Shown here: piece after piece, positions 54,560 to 63,004 of the stretch | Layout: each line of letters opens with the position of its first letter | Numbering within the stretch: the first letter of the stretch is position 1 | NCBI RefSeq assembly: GCF_004138135.1 | Contig: NZ_RYFD01000010.1 | Span: forward strand, 1 to 64,000 | From: Candidatus Oscillochloris fontis | Lineage (GTDB): Bacteria; Chloroflexota; Chloroflexia; Chloroflexales; Chloroflexaceae | DNA length: 64,000 bases | Reading direction: 5' to 3' | Made by a program: the position numbers and the translations under genes | Notes under the pieces: model-generated | What the model was told of the DNA's origin: nothing | Database searches by the model: none | Seen by the model: the letters and a program-made list of their open reading frames with translations, nothing else

Positions 54560-57166
54560 TCAAATTTGGCGGTCACGGCGGTGCAATAACCATGCCGTGA
54601 TAGCGACACAGATCAGGCTATAAAGAATGAGCGCGGCCCAGCGTCCGAGCAGAGCTTCGGGGCTATGGGTAAAGCTGGATTCGACATCAAGGAAACTAGG
54701 CGAACAACCCGGCGGCACACTACCGGAGCTATCGGTATTGGGCAGATTGCACAGGCTATTGAGATCGACACTTATACCCAGTGCATCCATTGACCAGCGG
54801 CTAATCGTGAGCCACGAGAGCGGAGTGGACAAACCTTCGATCTTGAAGATCAGACCGGCGAAGAGGATCTGGGGGATCAGGGCTAACGGGACAATACTAA
54901 TCGCCCGATCACCACTATCGGAGGCGGCACTTATCACCAAGCCCAATGTCATGCCGGTGAGTGCGGTAAGCAGCAGGGTGATGAAGGTCTCGACCAAGGG
55001 CGGAAGGAAGAGGCCAGTATCGGCGGGGAGGTGGACTTTGAGCGCGACGAGACCGAGCAGAACGAGGGTCTGCATAAAGATGAGCGCACTCAGAACGGCC
55101 ACCTTGGAGAGCAGGTAGGGGCCGATGCGCAGATTGACCAGCCGTTCGCGCTGGAAGATCGGTAGCTCCTTGGTGATCTCACGTGCCGAGTTGATGATCC
55201 CGAACCAGACGCTGACGGTGGCGAGCATGAAGAGCACCTTCTTGGACTCACCGCGTTGGAGCAGATCAACCGCCTGGGCACCTGTGAGGGCGTCGGTGCG
55301 GGCGACAAGGAGGAGCAGCAACGCAATGATCGGAGCCTGAAGGAGCAGGATGAAGAGATTGCGGCGATCTTGGAGGGTCAGATCGAAATAACGGCGTGCC
55401 AAGATACCGAACTGGCGCAGTGGCGAAACGCGGTGCTTGGATTGGGGAGCCACCGCCGGTGCCGCCACCGGCACGGGTGCAGATTGCCCCAGACGATCCG
55501 CGACATAGCGCTGGTAGATGGGTGAAGCGCGATACTTGCGCTCCCAGAGTTCGGCCAAACTGGGTGACTCTTTCGCCGCCGGATTGGCCGTACTCCATGC
55601 CTGGTACTCGGCTTGCAGATCGCGCTGCACAATCGGATTCTGCGGGTCGGCTTGGCCTTCAAGCTTGGTATAAATATCGGCAAAATCGCCGCCCGTCACC
55701 TGGAAGAAGGTCAGTGCCTCGCTGGGTGGGCCAAAATAGACCATGCGCCCGGCAGCCATAAAGACGACGTGGTCGCACTGGGTGATGTTGGCAGTCGCGT
55801 GGGTGACAAGTACCACCGTGCGTCCGCTATCGGCAAGGCGGCGCAGGGTGTACATCATCTTCTTCTCAAGGCCAGGATCGAGACCACTGGTTGGCTCATC
55901 AAGGAAGAAGAGACTCGGATCGGCCAGCAGTTCAGCGGCGATACTGACACGCTTGCGCTGGCCACCAGAGAGGTTCTCGACCATCTTGTCGCGGTGGGGC
56001 GACATCTCGACATCTTCAAGCACACGGGTGATGCGGGCATCAATCTCGCTCTCGGCGGTATCGGCGGGCAGGCGCAGGCGGGCCGCATAGCCGAGGGCGC
56101 GGTTGACCGGCAGAGTACGGTGGAGGATGTCGTCCTGGGGCACATAGCCGAGCACGGTGCGGTAGGCATCGAAGTTGCGGTAGAAGTCATCGCCATTGAC
56201 CAAGACCTGACCGGTATTGGCGGGAACATAGCCACACAGCGCCTTCATCAGGGTACTCTTGCCGGTACCGCTACCGCCGACGAGCGCCACAAACTCACGC
56301 GGGGCAATACTGAGCGAGACATCATGCAGGATGGTGCGTTGCTGCCCGCCGCGTGCGACAGTACGAGATATGTTGCGGGCATCAATGCGTAGTGCGCCTT
56401 GCTGATCATACTGATCGAGGCTCTGGACGTTATAGATCAGCTTGAAGGAGCCGATCTGGATCACATCACCGGCGCAGAGGGTGTGGGGCGCGGTGAGGCG
56501 CTGGCCATTGACGAAGGTACCATTGGTGCTGCCAGCATCGCGCAGAATCGCCCCGGCAGCAGTGCGGTCTATCTGGGCGTGGAAGCGCGAGACCTGCGGA
56601 TTTTCGAGCACAATATCACAGCCAGCGCGCCCGATGGTAATCTGGGGATCATTGGGATCGAGGGGATAGCGCTGGGCAACCGTATTGGCCTGAGACGTGC
56701 GCAGCACCTCACCATTACGGTAGGTAAGGGTGACAAAACTTCCCGTAGCAGGGTCGCCAATCCGCAGCACATCGCCATCACAGAGATCGTGGCTGGTGAC
56801 GCGGCGACCCTCGAAGAGCAGGCCGTTTGTCGAGCCAACATCCACAATGCGATGGCCGGAAGCAAGCGGCTCGATACGGGCATGGTGGCCGCTGACAAAA
56901 CGCGAAGCCAGCACAAGATCATTATCGGGGGCACGGCCCAGCGTGATGGGAAGCGCCGTCAGGGGCAGCGTGAGCACCTGGCCCTCTTCTTGCACCTGCA
57001 AGACGGCACCCAAACCAATCGTGGCCATGGTGGGTTGCGCACCCTGCTTACTGGTACCCGCCTGGGAGGTGGGTTGGGGCTTGCCACAAGCCGTACAGAA
57101 GCGTGCGTCAGAACGACTGAGCGGTGCTTGACAGTGAACACAGCGAGCAGAAGATGGAGACGACAC
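54560..57166 (-). CDS. Zinc-ribbon FHA-FHA ABC transporter (ATPase-permease fusion)
   Basis: 868 residues in order: zinc ribbon (CVHC at about 9 and CTAC at about 28), FHA 1 (about 55-135: LGRAPDNDLVLASRFVSGHHARI and DVGSTNGLLFEG), FHA 2 (about 165-245: IGRAGCDIVLENPQVSRFHAQI, DAGSTNGTFVNG), ABC ATPase (Walker A GGSGTGKST, signature LSGGQRKRVSIA, Walker B LFFLDEPTSGLDP) and an ABC-2-type permease with six helices (about 590-860). The FHAs bind phosphothreonine, so export is likely controlled by the kinase and phosphatases encoded next to it. It is divergent from the phosphatase gene. Confidence 0.9.
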   Translation of the reverse strand: MSSPSSARCVHCQAPLSRSDARFCTACGKPQPTSQAGTSKQGAQPTMATIGLGAVLQVQEEGQVLTLPLTALPITLGRAPDNDLVLASRFVSGHHARIEPLASGHRIVDVGSTNGLLFEGRRVTSHDLCDGDVLRIGDPATGSFVTLTYRNGEVLRTSQANTVAQRYPLDPNDPQITIGRAGCDIVLENPQVSRFHAQIDRTAAGAILRDAGSTNGTFVNGQRLTAPHTLCAGDVIQIGSFKLIYNVQSLDQYDQQGALRIDARNISRTVARGGQQRTILHDVSLSIAPREFVALVGGSGTGKSTLMKALCGYVPANTGQVLVNGDDFYRNFDAYRTVLGYVPQDDILHRTLPVNRALGYAARLRLPADTAESEIDARITRVLEDVEMSPHRDKMVENLSGGQRKRVSIAAELLADPSLFFLDEPTSGLDPGLEKKMMYTLRRLADSGRTVVLVTHATANITQCDHVVFMAAGRMVYFGPPSEALTFFQVTGGDFADIYTKLEGQADPQNPIVQRDLQAEYQAWSTANPAAKESPSLAELWERKYRASPIYQRYVADRLGQSAPVPVAAPAVAPQSKHRVSPLRQFGILARRYFDLTLQDRRNLFILLLQAPIIALLLLLVARTDALTGAQAVDLLQRGESKKVLFMLATVSVWFGIINSAREITKELPIFQRERLVNLRIGPYLLSKVAVLSALIFMQTLVLLGLVALKVHLPADTGLFLPPLVETFITLLLTALTGMTLGLVISAASDSGDRAISIVPLALIPQILFAGLIFKIEGLSTPLSWLTISRWSMDALGISVDLNSLCNLPNTDSSGSVPPGCSPSFLDVESSFTHSPEALLGRWAALILYSLICVAITAWLLHRRDRQI

Positions 57167-57183
57167 GCGAGCGGCTCCTATGC

Positions 57184-57189
57184 TATAAT
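57184..57189 (+). promoter_or_regulatory. -10 element of the phosphatase-kinase operon
   Basis: TATAAT in TGCTATAATTTGG (extended -10), 70 bases before the TTG start of the PP2C gene and 18 bases beyond the start of the divergent FHA-ABC gene, whose control region it must share. Confidence 0.5.
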
Positions 57190-57259
57190 TTGGTTGGCCC
57201 CGATCTACACCCCTTTAGATAGCACAGGTTGTGCGAGATTGCAACCGATTGAGGCTTGT

Positions 57260-58519
57260 TTGACCACACCGGGCTCTCAGAAGTGCGCTACCTGCGGCGG
57301 GCTGATCGGACACGGATCGCGTTTCTGTCCGCGCTGCGGGGCACCTACACCAGACGATGTTGTCGCTGAGGAGATTCTGCTCCCCGGTTCACGGCGGGTG
57401 CGTGTCTCAGCAGACAGCCTGAGTTTGCGTGAACTGCTCGCCATCGTTGAATCGGGAGTCTTCTACTGGCGCCAACGGCTCGCAGAGAGCGAGGGCGTGG
57501 CGCGCACCGAAGCGGCTGCGGCGCTCCAGGATCTCTCACGCATCCTCGACAGTTTGGCGCAGCAGTTGGTGGCCGGGCGCGAGACGGTACGGATCACCTC
57601 GCGACTACCAAGCATGCGCAATGCGCAGCGTGCCTGTGCCATCTGTGGGCGCGGCAACCGCAGCAATGCCAAGTTCTGCATTGCATGTGGTGCAGCGCTA
57701 CGCCCTGGCAACCGTGCTACCCCACCTCCTCCACCCGAAATCCGCGTGACTGTCGCCGCACGCAGTGATGTCGGCATGGTGCGCAAGATCAATGAAGACA
57801 CCTACTATAGTGGTGAGTTTACGACGGTTGATGGCAGCATCGGCACCTTACTGCTCGTCGCCGATGGCATGGGTGGGCACCAATCGGGCGAGGTAGCCTC
57901 GCAACTCGCTGCCGAGACGGTCAAGATGGTGCTAGGGCAGGGATTGAGCCAGGAAGTACCGAGTGATGATGCGGGATGGCACGCTTTGTTACGTCACGCG
58001 GTACTAACCGCCAATGAGCGCATTTACCAACAATCACGGAGCCAGGCAGGGCGGAGCATGGGCACCACCCTCACCATCGCGCTGATTACGGAACGGCGGG
58101 CGCACATCGCGCATGTGGGCGACAGCCGAGCGTATCTGATCAATGCGGCAGGCGTGGGGGAGGAACATGGAACCTGGGTACAACTGACCAGCGACCACAG
58201 TTTAGTGGCGCGGTTGGTGGATATCGGGCAACTCACCCCCGAACAGGCACGGATACACCCACAGCGCAACATGATCTACCGTTCGTTGGGAACTGATCCC
58301 AATCTGGAGGTTGATCTCTTCAGCCAAGCGCTGGCCCTCGGCGACACGCTGCTGCTCTGCTCGGATGGCCTGGACACCCATGTTGAGGATGCCGAGATCG
58401 CCCAGATCGTGCTAGAGGAAGTGAGCGAGATACGGGCATGTGAAGACCTGATTGCCCTTGCCAACCAGCGCGGGGGTAAAGACAATATCAGTGTCGTGAT
58501 TGCACGGATACGCGCCTAG
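57260..58519 (+). CDS. Zinc-ribbon PP2C protein phosphatase
   Basis: 419 residues from TTG 57260 (GAGG 5 nt upstream). Zinc ribbon 1 at 9-26 (CATC, CPRC), a helical linker (about 50-125), zinc ribbon 2 (CAICGRGNRSNAKFCIAC, about 130-150), then a PP2C domain with RSDVGMVRKINEDTYY, VADGMGGHQSGEVAS, GTTLTIALI, HVGDSRAYLI, LTSDHSLVARLVDIGQL, LLCSDGLDTHVEDAEI and GGKDNISVVIARI. The Asp/Gly metal ligands are all there. It should remove phosphates placed by the kinase at 60332. The frame continues far upstream but is antisense to the FHA-ABC gene. Confidence 0.88.
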   Translation: MTTPGSQKCATCGGLIGHGSRFCPRCGAPTPDDVVAEEILLPGSRRVRVSADSLSLRELLAIVESGVFYWRQRLAESEGVARTEAAAALQDLSRILDSLAQQLVAGRETVRITSRLPSMRNAQRACAICGRGNRSNAKFCIACGAALRPGNRATPPPPPEIRVTVAARSDVGMVRKINEDTYYSGEFTTVDGSIGTLLLVADGMGGHQSGEVASQLAAETVKMVLGQGLSQEVPSDDAGWHALLRHAVLTANERIYQQSRSQAGRSMGTTLTIALITERRAHIAHVGDSRAYLINAAGVGEEHGTWVQLTSDHSLVARLVDIGQLTPEQARIHPQRNMIYRSLGTDPNLEVDLFSQALALGDTLLLCSDGLDTHVEDAEIAQIVLEEVSEIRACEDLIALANQRGGKDNISVVIARIRA

Positions 58520-58538
58520 AGAAGACAAAGGAACGGGT

Positions 58539-60311
58539 ATGCGACGCTGCGATACATGTGGCAAAGAGAATCGCGAGAGTGCAAACTTCTGCTGGAACTG
58601 TGCCACACCCCTGCCCGTTTTTCAACCCAAGGAATCGGATCGGCAATGGCTGGCCCAGAGTCTGACGAACATCCCCAACACAAGATCCCCCAATGATATT
58701 ACCGCGCCGCTGAACGCGCAGAACATTCCTGCACGCAGCCGTGACGCCCAGGAGGATATGATGCATGATGAGAATCCCCCCACCCACCGCCTCTTCGCCG
58801 GGCGCTATGAGATCCCCACTGATGCACCCCCCGGCCCAGTGACGGTGTTGGACACCAATCCGTGGCGACGCTGTTGGGCGTGTGGTTCGGGCGGTAACGA
58901 TGAGGGCGAGTCCTACTGTATGGACTGTGGAGCGGCCCTGGAGCAGCGCAGCTATCCGGCCTATCTAAGCCAGAGTAGCGACCTGAGCGGCCCAGCCTTG
59001 ATCCCCAATCTCACCGCCACATTGCCCCAAGATCTGCTGCCGGAGTTGATCGATCAGGTACAAGAAGGTGAAGCGACGCTCACAGTGCTCAACGACAGCG
59101 GGCGCGGCGCGATCACCCCACCGATTGAGGAGATCCTGGCTTTGGGGGTCGGAGCAACCCTGGCCCACCTGTTGGTGGATCTGCATGCTGCGGGGCTGGC
59201 ATTGGGCAAACTTAGCCCCGCCAACCTTGAGGCGCTCGCCGCCGGGAAGACCCGCTTGCGCGATGCACCCGGCCTGCGCCATGTTGAAGTGGAGATGCAG
59301 CCCGCCGCCTTCCAGAGCGATCTGGCCGATTTAGCCGAGTTGTTGGAGCAACTGACGGCCACCCCACGCACCACCCAGCGCCTTGATGAAGACGAAGCCG
59401 TCGTGGCGACTGATGTAGAAGCGGGGAGTCTGATCCAGGTCTTGCGTGATGTGCGCACCGGGGGGATCGCAACAGCCCACGACCTTGCCGAACGGCTCCA
59501 GAGCATCCTAGACGAGCGCACCCGCCCGGCCAGCCTGCGCCAGATTGTCGGTGCCCATACCGATGTCGGGATTGTACGTGACCATAACGAGGATAGTTAC
59601 CTGACCTTGCAACTGGATCTCAACAACAATAGCCAAGCTCAGGGCTGGGGCATCTATATTGTCTCGGATGGCATGGGTGGCCACGCAGCCGGTGAAGTCG
59701 CGAGTAGTTTGGCCATCCGCAGTGCGGCTGAGTTGCTGATCGGTGCCTATATGGCCACGGCGGTGCGCCCCGATACCATCTATGACGAGGCCCATGCGCG
59801 CACGTTGGTGCGGCAGGCGATTCAGCAGGCCAACGAGGCGATCATTGCCGAGGGACGCAGCCAGGGTAACGATATGGGCGCGACGATCACTATGGCCTTG
59901 GTGTCGGGGGATCGGGCGATTATCGGCAACGTCGGCGATAGTCGCACGTATCTCTATCGGGACGGCAAACTATGTCGAATCAGCAAGGATCACTCGTTAG
60001 TCATGCGGTTGGTTGAATTGGGCCAGATCAATGACGATGAGATCTACACCCACCCGCAACGCAACGCGGTGTTGCGTTCACTAGGCGACAAATCGAATGT
60101 TGAAGTGGACATCTTCAGTGAGCGGTTGCGCCCCGGTGATGCGCTCCTACTCTGTTCGGATGGGCAGTGGGAGATGACCCGCGATGTTGAGATTGAACGC
60201 ATCCTAAGTCGGGAAGCGAATCCGCAGTCCACCTGCGAGGCTCTGGTGGCCGCCGCCAACCAAGCCGGTGGCGAAGATAATATTGCCTCGGTGCTGGTGC
60301 GGTTTGCCTAA
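58539..60311 (+). CDS. PP2C phosphatase fused to pseudokinase-like region
   Basis: 590 residues. Zinc ribbon (CDTC...CWNC, 4-21), Pro-rich stretch, second zinc ribbon (CWACGSGGNDEGESYCMDC, about 112-130). A region at about 165-320 reads like a kinase C-lobe without catalytic residues: LLVDLHAAGLALGKLSPANLEAL sits where LHxxGIxHxDLxPxNIL is expected, followed by FQSDLADLAELLEQL. It ends with a PP2C domain (NEDSYLTLQLD, VSDGMGGHAAGEVAS, NVGDSRTYLYRD, DHSLVMRLVELGQI, GGEDNIASVLV). ATG 58539 has AAGGAA upstream. The pseudokinase reading is an inference. Confidence 0.85.
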   Translation: MRRCDTCGKENRESANFCWNCATPLPVFQPKESDRQWLAQSLTNIPNTRSPNDITAPLNAQNIPARSRDAQEDMMHDENPPTHRLFAGRYEIPTDAPPGPVTVLDTNPWRRCWACGSGGNDEGESYCMDCGAALEQRSYPAYLSQSSDLSGPALIPNLTATLPQDLLPELIDQVQEGEATLTVLNDSGRGAITPPIEEILALGVGATLAHLLVDLHAAGLALGKLSPANLEALAAGKTRLRDAPGLRHVEVEMQPAAFQSDLADLAELLEQLTATPRTTQRLDEDEAVVATDVEAGSLIQVLRDVRTGGIATAHDLAERLQSILDERTRPASLRQIVGAHTDVGIVRDHNEDSYLTLQLDLNNNSQAQGWGIYIVSDGMGGHAAGEVASSLAIRSAAELLIGAYMATAVRPDTIYDEAHARTLVRQAIQQANEAIIAEGRSQGNDMGATITMALVSGDRAIIGNVGDSRTYLYRDGKLCRISKDHSLVMRLVELGQINDDEIYTHPQRNAVLRSLGDKSNVEVDIFSERLRPGDALLLCSDGQWEMTRDVEIERILSREANPQSTCEALVAAANQAGGEDNIASVLVRFA

Positions 60312-60331
60312 ATAGACATTCACGGAATACT

Positions 60332-61684
60332 ATGAACTGTCCCAACTGTAACGTCCAACTCCCCGATGATACCGCCTTCTGCCCCAACTGTGGGCGGCGG
60401 ATCGGTACGTCGTCGCAGGTACTCCGCACCCTTCAGGATCGCTACGAACTGACCAAAAAGCTCGGTCAGGGTGGCATGGGGTCGGTCTATCTCGCTGCCG
60501 ACCGGCGGCTGAGCACGGTACGCTGGGCAGTCAAGGAGATGAGTGACGCGGCGATCACGTCGCCGCTAGAGCGCCAGCAGGCCGGAGACGCCTTCCGCCA
60601 AGAGGCCGAGTTACTGGCGCGTTTGAGCCACCCCAATCTGCCACGGGTGACCGATCACTTTGAGGAGGATGGCAAGAACTACTTGGTGATGGAGTTTGTG
60701 CCGGGTGAGAGCCTGCTCGACTACTGCCAGCGCAATCCGTTACCACGCCCGTTGAACGAAGTGCTGGGGTGGGTGGGGCAGATCTGTGATGTGTTGAGCT
60801 ACCTGCACAACCAGCGTCCGCCGGTGATCTTCCGCGACCTCAAACCGGCCAACATCATTCTTACCCCTGATGGCACACTCAAACTGATTGACTTCGGGAT
60901 CGCCCGGCTCTTCAAGCCGGGGCAGAACCGCGACACCCAGGCGTATGGCACGATGGGCTACAGTGCCCCGGAGCAGTATGGGCGCGGGCAGACCGATGCG
61001 CGTTCGGACATTTATAGCCTGGGGGTATTGTTACACCAACTCCTAACCGGCTTTGACCCATCCGCCGCGCCCTTCCGCCTGCCCCCGGCAAGCCAAGTCA
61101 ACCCGAACATTCCCGCCGGTATCTCCGCTGCCCTCGAACGCGCCACCAACAACGACCCAGAGCAGCGCTTTGGGAGTGTGGAGGAGTTGCGCCAATCCCT
61201 GCTCGGTTCGGGGCAACTTGTCCAGCGTGCGGTCACGAGCCAACCCCAGATCGCGGCCTCACTGGGCATCCCTCCCACCACCACCCCAGCGCCGCCCGTT
61301 GGCGGGATGGCCACATCCACCGACCTCGCCCGGACGGCATTCTGGATGGGCGTGGTCAGTGCGGGGATGATGTTACTAGCAGCCATCCTAGTTGGTATCG
61401 GAGCAGCCAGCGGCGATAAAGATAGTGGCTTAGCCTCAATCGGTATTCTATTCGCCCTACTCCCCATGCTCACCGGCCCATCAAGCGCGATTGTGGGCAT
61501 CGTGGCGCTCACCCGCCCCCAGACGCGCAACACCAGCCAGGGGCGACGTGATGCGATAGTGGGGATCACGGCGGGGCTATCAACCTTGCTGCTCTGTTGT
61601 GTCGTCCTTGTGCTTATGCCAAGTAGCGACGACGATCCAGAAACCCATCTGCTGCAACCTGTAGCCCATATCATATCGTCATAG
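60332..61684 (+). CDS. Zinc-ribbon serine/threonine protein kinase
   Basis: 450 residues. N-terminal zinc ribbon (CPNCNVQLPDDTAFCPNC, 3-20). Kinase domain about 38-300: GQGGMGSVY (glycine loop), Lys68 in WAVKEM, RDLKPAN with catalytic Asp169 (the usual HRD is FRD), DFG at 187-189, and APEQYGRGQTDARSDIYSLG. A Pro/Thr linker then leads to three membrane helices near the C-terminus (about 335-440). It is the likely writer for the FHA domains and the target of the PP2Cs. It begins 20 bases after the previous gene. Confidence 0.92.
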   Translation: MNCPNCNVQLPDDTAFCPNCGRRIGTSSQVLRTLQDRYELTKKLGQGGMGSVYLAADRRLSTVRWAVKEMSDAAITSPLERQQAGDAFRQEAELLARLSHPNLPRVTDHFEEDGKNYLVMEFVPGESLLDYCQRNPLPRPLNEVLGWVGQICDVLSYLHNQRPPVIFRDLKPANIILTPDGTLKLIDFGIARLFKPGQNRDTQAYGTMGYSAPEQYGRGQTDARSDIYSLGVLLHQLLTGFDPSAAPFRLPPASQVNPNIPAGISAALERATNNDPEQRFGSVEELRQSLLGSGQLVQRAVTSQPQIAASLGIPPTTTPAPPVGGMATSTDLARTAFWMGVVSAGMMLLAAILVGIGAASGDKDSGLASIGILFALLPMLTGPSSAIVGIVALTRPQTRNTSQGRRDAIVGITAGLSTLLLCCVVLVLMPSSDDDPETHLLQPVAHIISS

Positions 61685-61747
61685 TGGCAGTTTACGGAGC
61701 CGATGATTCCGTGTATGGCGCATCAATCTAGCGTATTGGAGACAGAC

Positions 61748-62992
61748 ATGGCTGATGCAGTCACCCTCACCTGCACATGGGGACGATCCCCAATGCCAGT
61801 AACCGGATCACCCCAGGTGGCCTACCTGCTGGTTGAAGCAACCCCCGTGGCGGCACCGCCAGTACCCGTCCCGCTCAATTTTTGCCTCGTACTGGATCGC
61901 TCCGGCTCGATGCAGGGGGCCAAACTCCAGAGCATGAAGGCGGCCACCCGCAAGGTGATCGAGACCCTCACTGAACAGGACGTGGTCTCGATTGTAATCT
62001 TCGATGATACCGTACAGACCCTCGTGCCGGCCACACTCGCCACCGACCGGGCGGCGTTACTGGCGGCGATTGATACGATCAGCGAAGCGGGCGGGACGGC
62101 CATGTCATTGGGGATACAGGCGGGCCAGACGGAGCTTCAGAAACATCTGGGGCCAGATCGGCTCAGCCATATGCTGGTGCTCACGGATGGGCAGACCTGG
62201 GGTGATGAAGAGACGTGCCGCAATATTGCCCGTTCGCTGGGCCAAGCCAACGTGCGCATCACCGCATTAGGTTTGGGGGCGGAGTGGAATGAGCAACTAC
62301 TTGACGATCTGGCCGAATTTAGCGATGGCAATTCCGACTATATCGCCGACCCCAACCAGATCGGAACCTTCTTCCAGCGGGCGGTACGTAGTGCCCAGGG
62401 CACCGCCGCCACCGATGCGCGGCTGCTGTTGCGCTTAGTGCGCGAAGCAACGCCGCGTGCGGTCTACCGAGCCACCCCGACGATCAGTAACTTGGGCTAC
62501 CAACCGATTGGTGAGAATGAGGTTTCGGTACGCCTTGGTGATCTGGTCTATGGCCAGACCGCGAGTGTCATTCTTGACATGATGCTCCCCAACCGATCCA
62601 GTGGTTCATTCCGGATCGCCCAAGCCGAACTGCATCTGGCGCTGATCGGGGTCGAACCGGAACAGGTGATCAAACAGGATGTGCTGCTGAGTTTCACCGC
62701 TGATCCAGCCACACCTGCCTTTGAACCACGGGTTATGAATCTTGTCGAAAAGGTCACCGCCTTTAAGCTCCAGACCCGCGCCTTGGCCGAGGCGGAATTG
62801 GGCAACACCAGCGGCGCAACCCAAAAGCTACGCGCAGCGGCCACACGGCTGCTTGACCTAGGCGAACTCGATCTGGCCGAAAAGACCCGCCAGCAGGCCG
62901 ACCAATTGGAGCAAGGCCAGCAACTCAGTGCCGAGACGCAGAAAGAGTTGAAGTATGCGACGCGGCGACTCACCCAGAAGCTTGAGGAATAA
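61748..62992 (+). CDS. VWA-domain protein
   Basis: 414 residues. N-terminal beta strands, a VWA domain (about 42-230) with the metal-dependent adhesion site DRSGS (50-54), a Thr at TAMSLGI and DGQTW later, then a beta-sandwich domain and a charged helical tail (AEKTRQQADQLEQ). The fold is that of the YfbK/TerY-like cytosolic VWA proteins. GGAGA lies 5 nt before ATG 61748; an ATG at 61703 is possible. It belongs to the kinase operon. Confidence 0.88.
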   Translation: MADAVTLTCTWGRSPMPVTGSPQVAYLLVEATPVAAPPVPVPLNFCLVLDRSGSMQGAKLQSMKAATRKVIETLTEQDVVSIVIFDDTVQTLVPATLATDRAALLAAIDTISEAGGTAMSLGIQAGQTELQKHLGPDRLSHMLVLTDGQTWGDEETCRNIARSLGQANVRITALGLGAEWNEQLLDDLAEFSDGNSDYIADPNQIGTFFQRAVRSAQGTAATDARLLLRLVREATPRAVYRATPTISNLGYQPIGENEVSVRLGDLVYGQTASVILDMMLPNRSSGSFRIAQAELHLALIGVEPEQVIKQDVLLSFTADPATPAFEPRVMNLVEKVTAFKLQTRALAEAELGNTSGATQKLRAAATRLLDLGELDLAEKTRQQADQLEQGQQLSAETQKELKYATRRLTQKLEE

Positions 62993-63004
62993 GGAGAGAG
63001 CGCG

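Noticed and set aside
54336-54623. A 95-codon plus-strand frame between the XRE-cupin and FHA-ABC genes.
   Set aside because: No ribosome site or recognisable features, and its end is antisense to the ABC permease.
56399-57259. N-terminal extension of the PP2C gene by about 290 codons.
   Set aside because: It is antisense to the FHA part of the ABC gene; the TTG at 57260 has a ribosome site and starts right before the first zinc ribbon.
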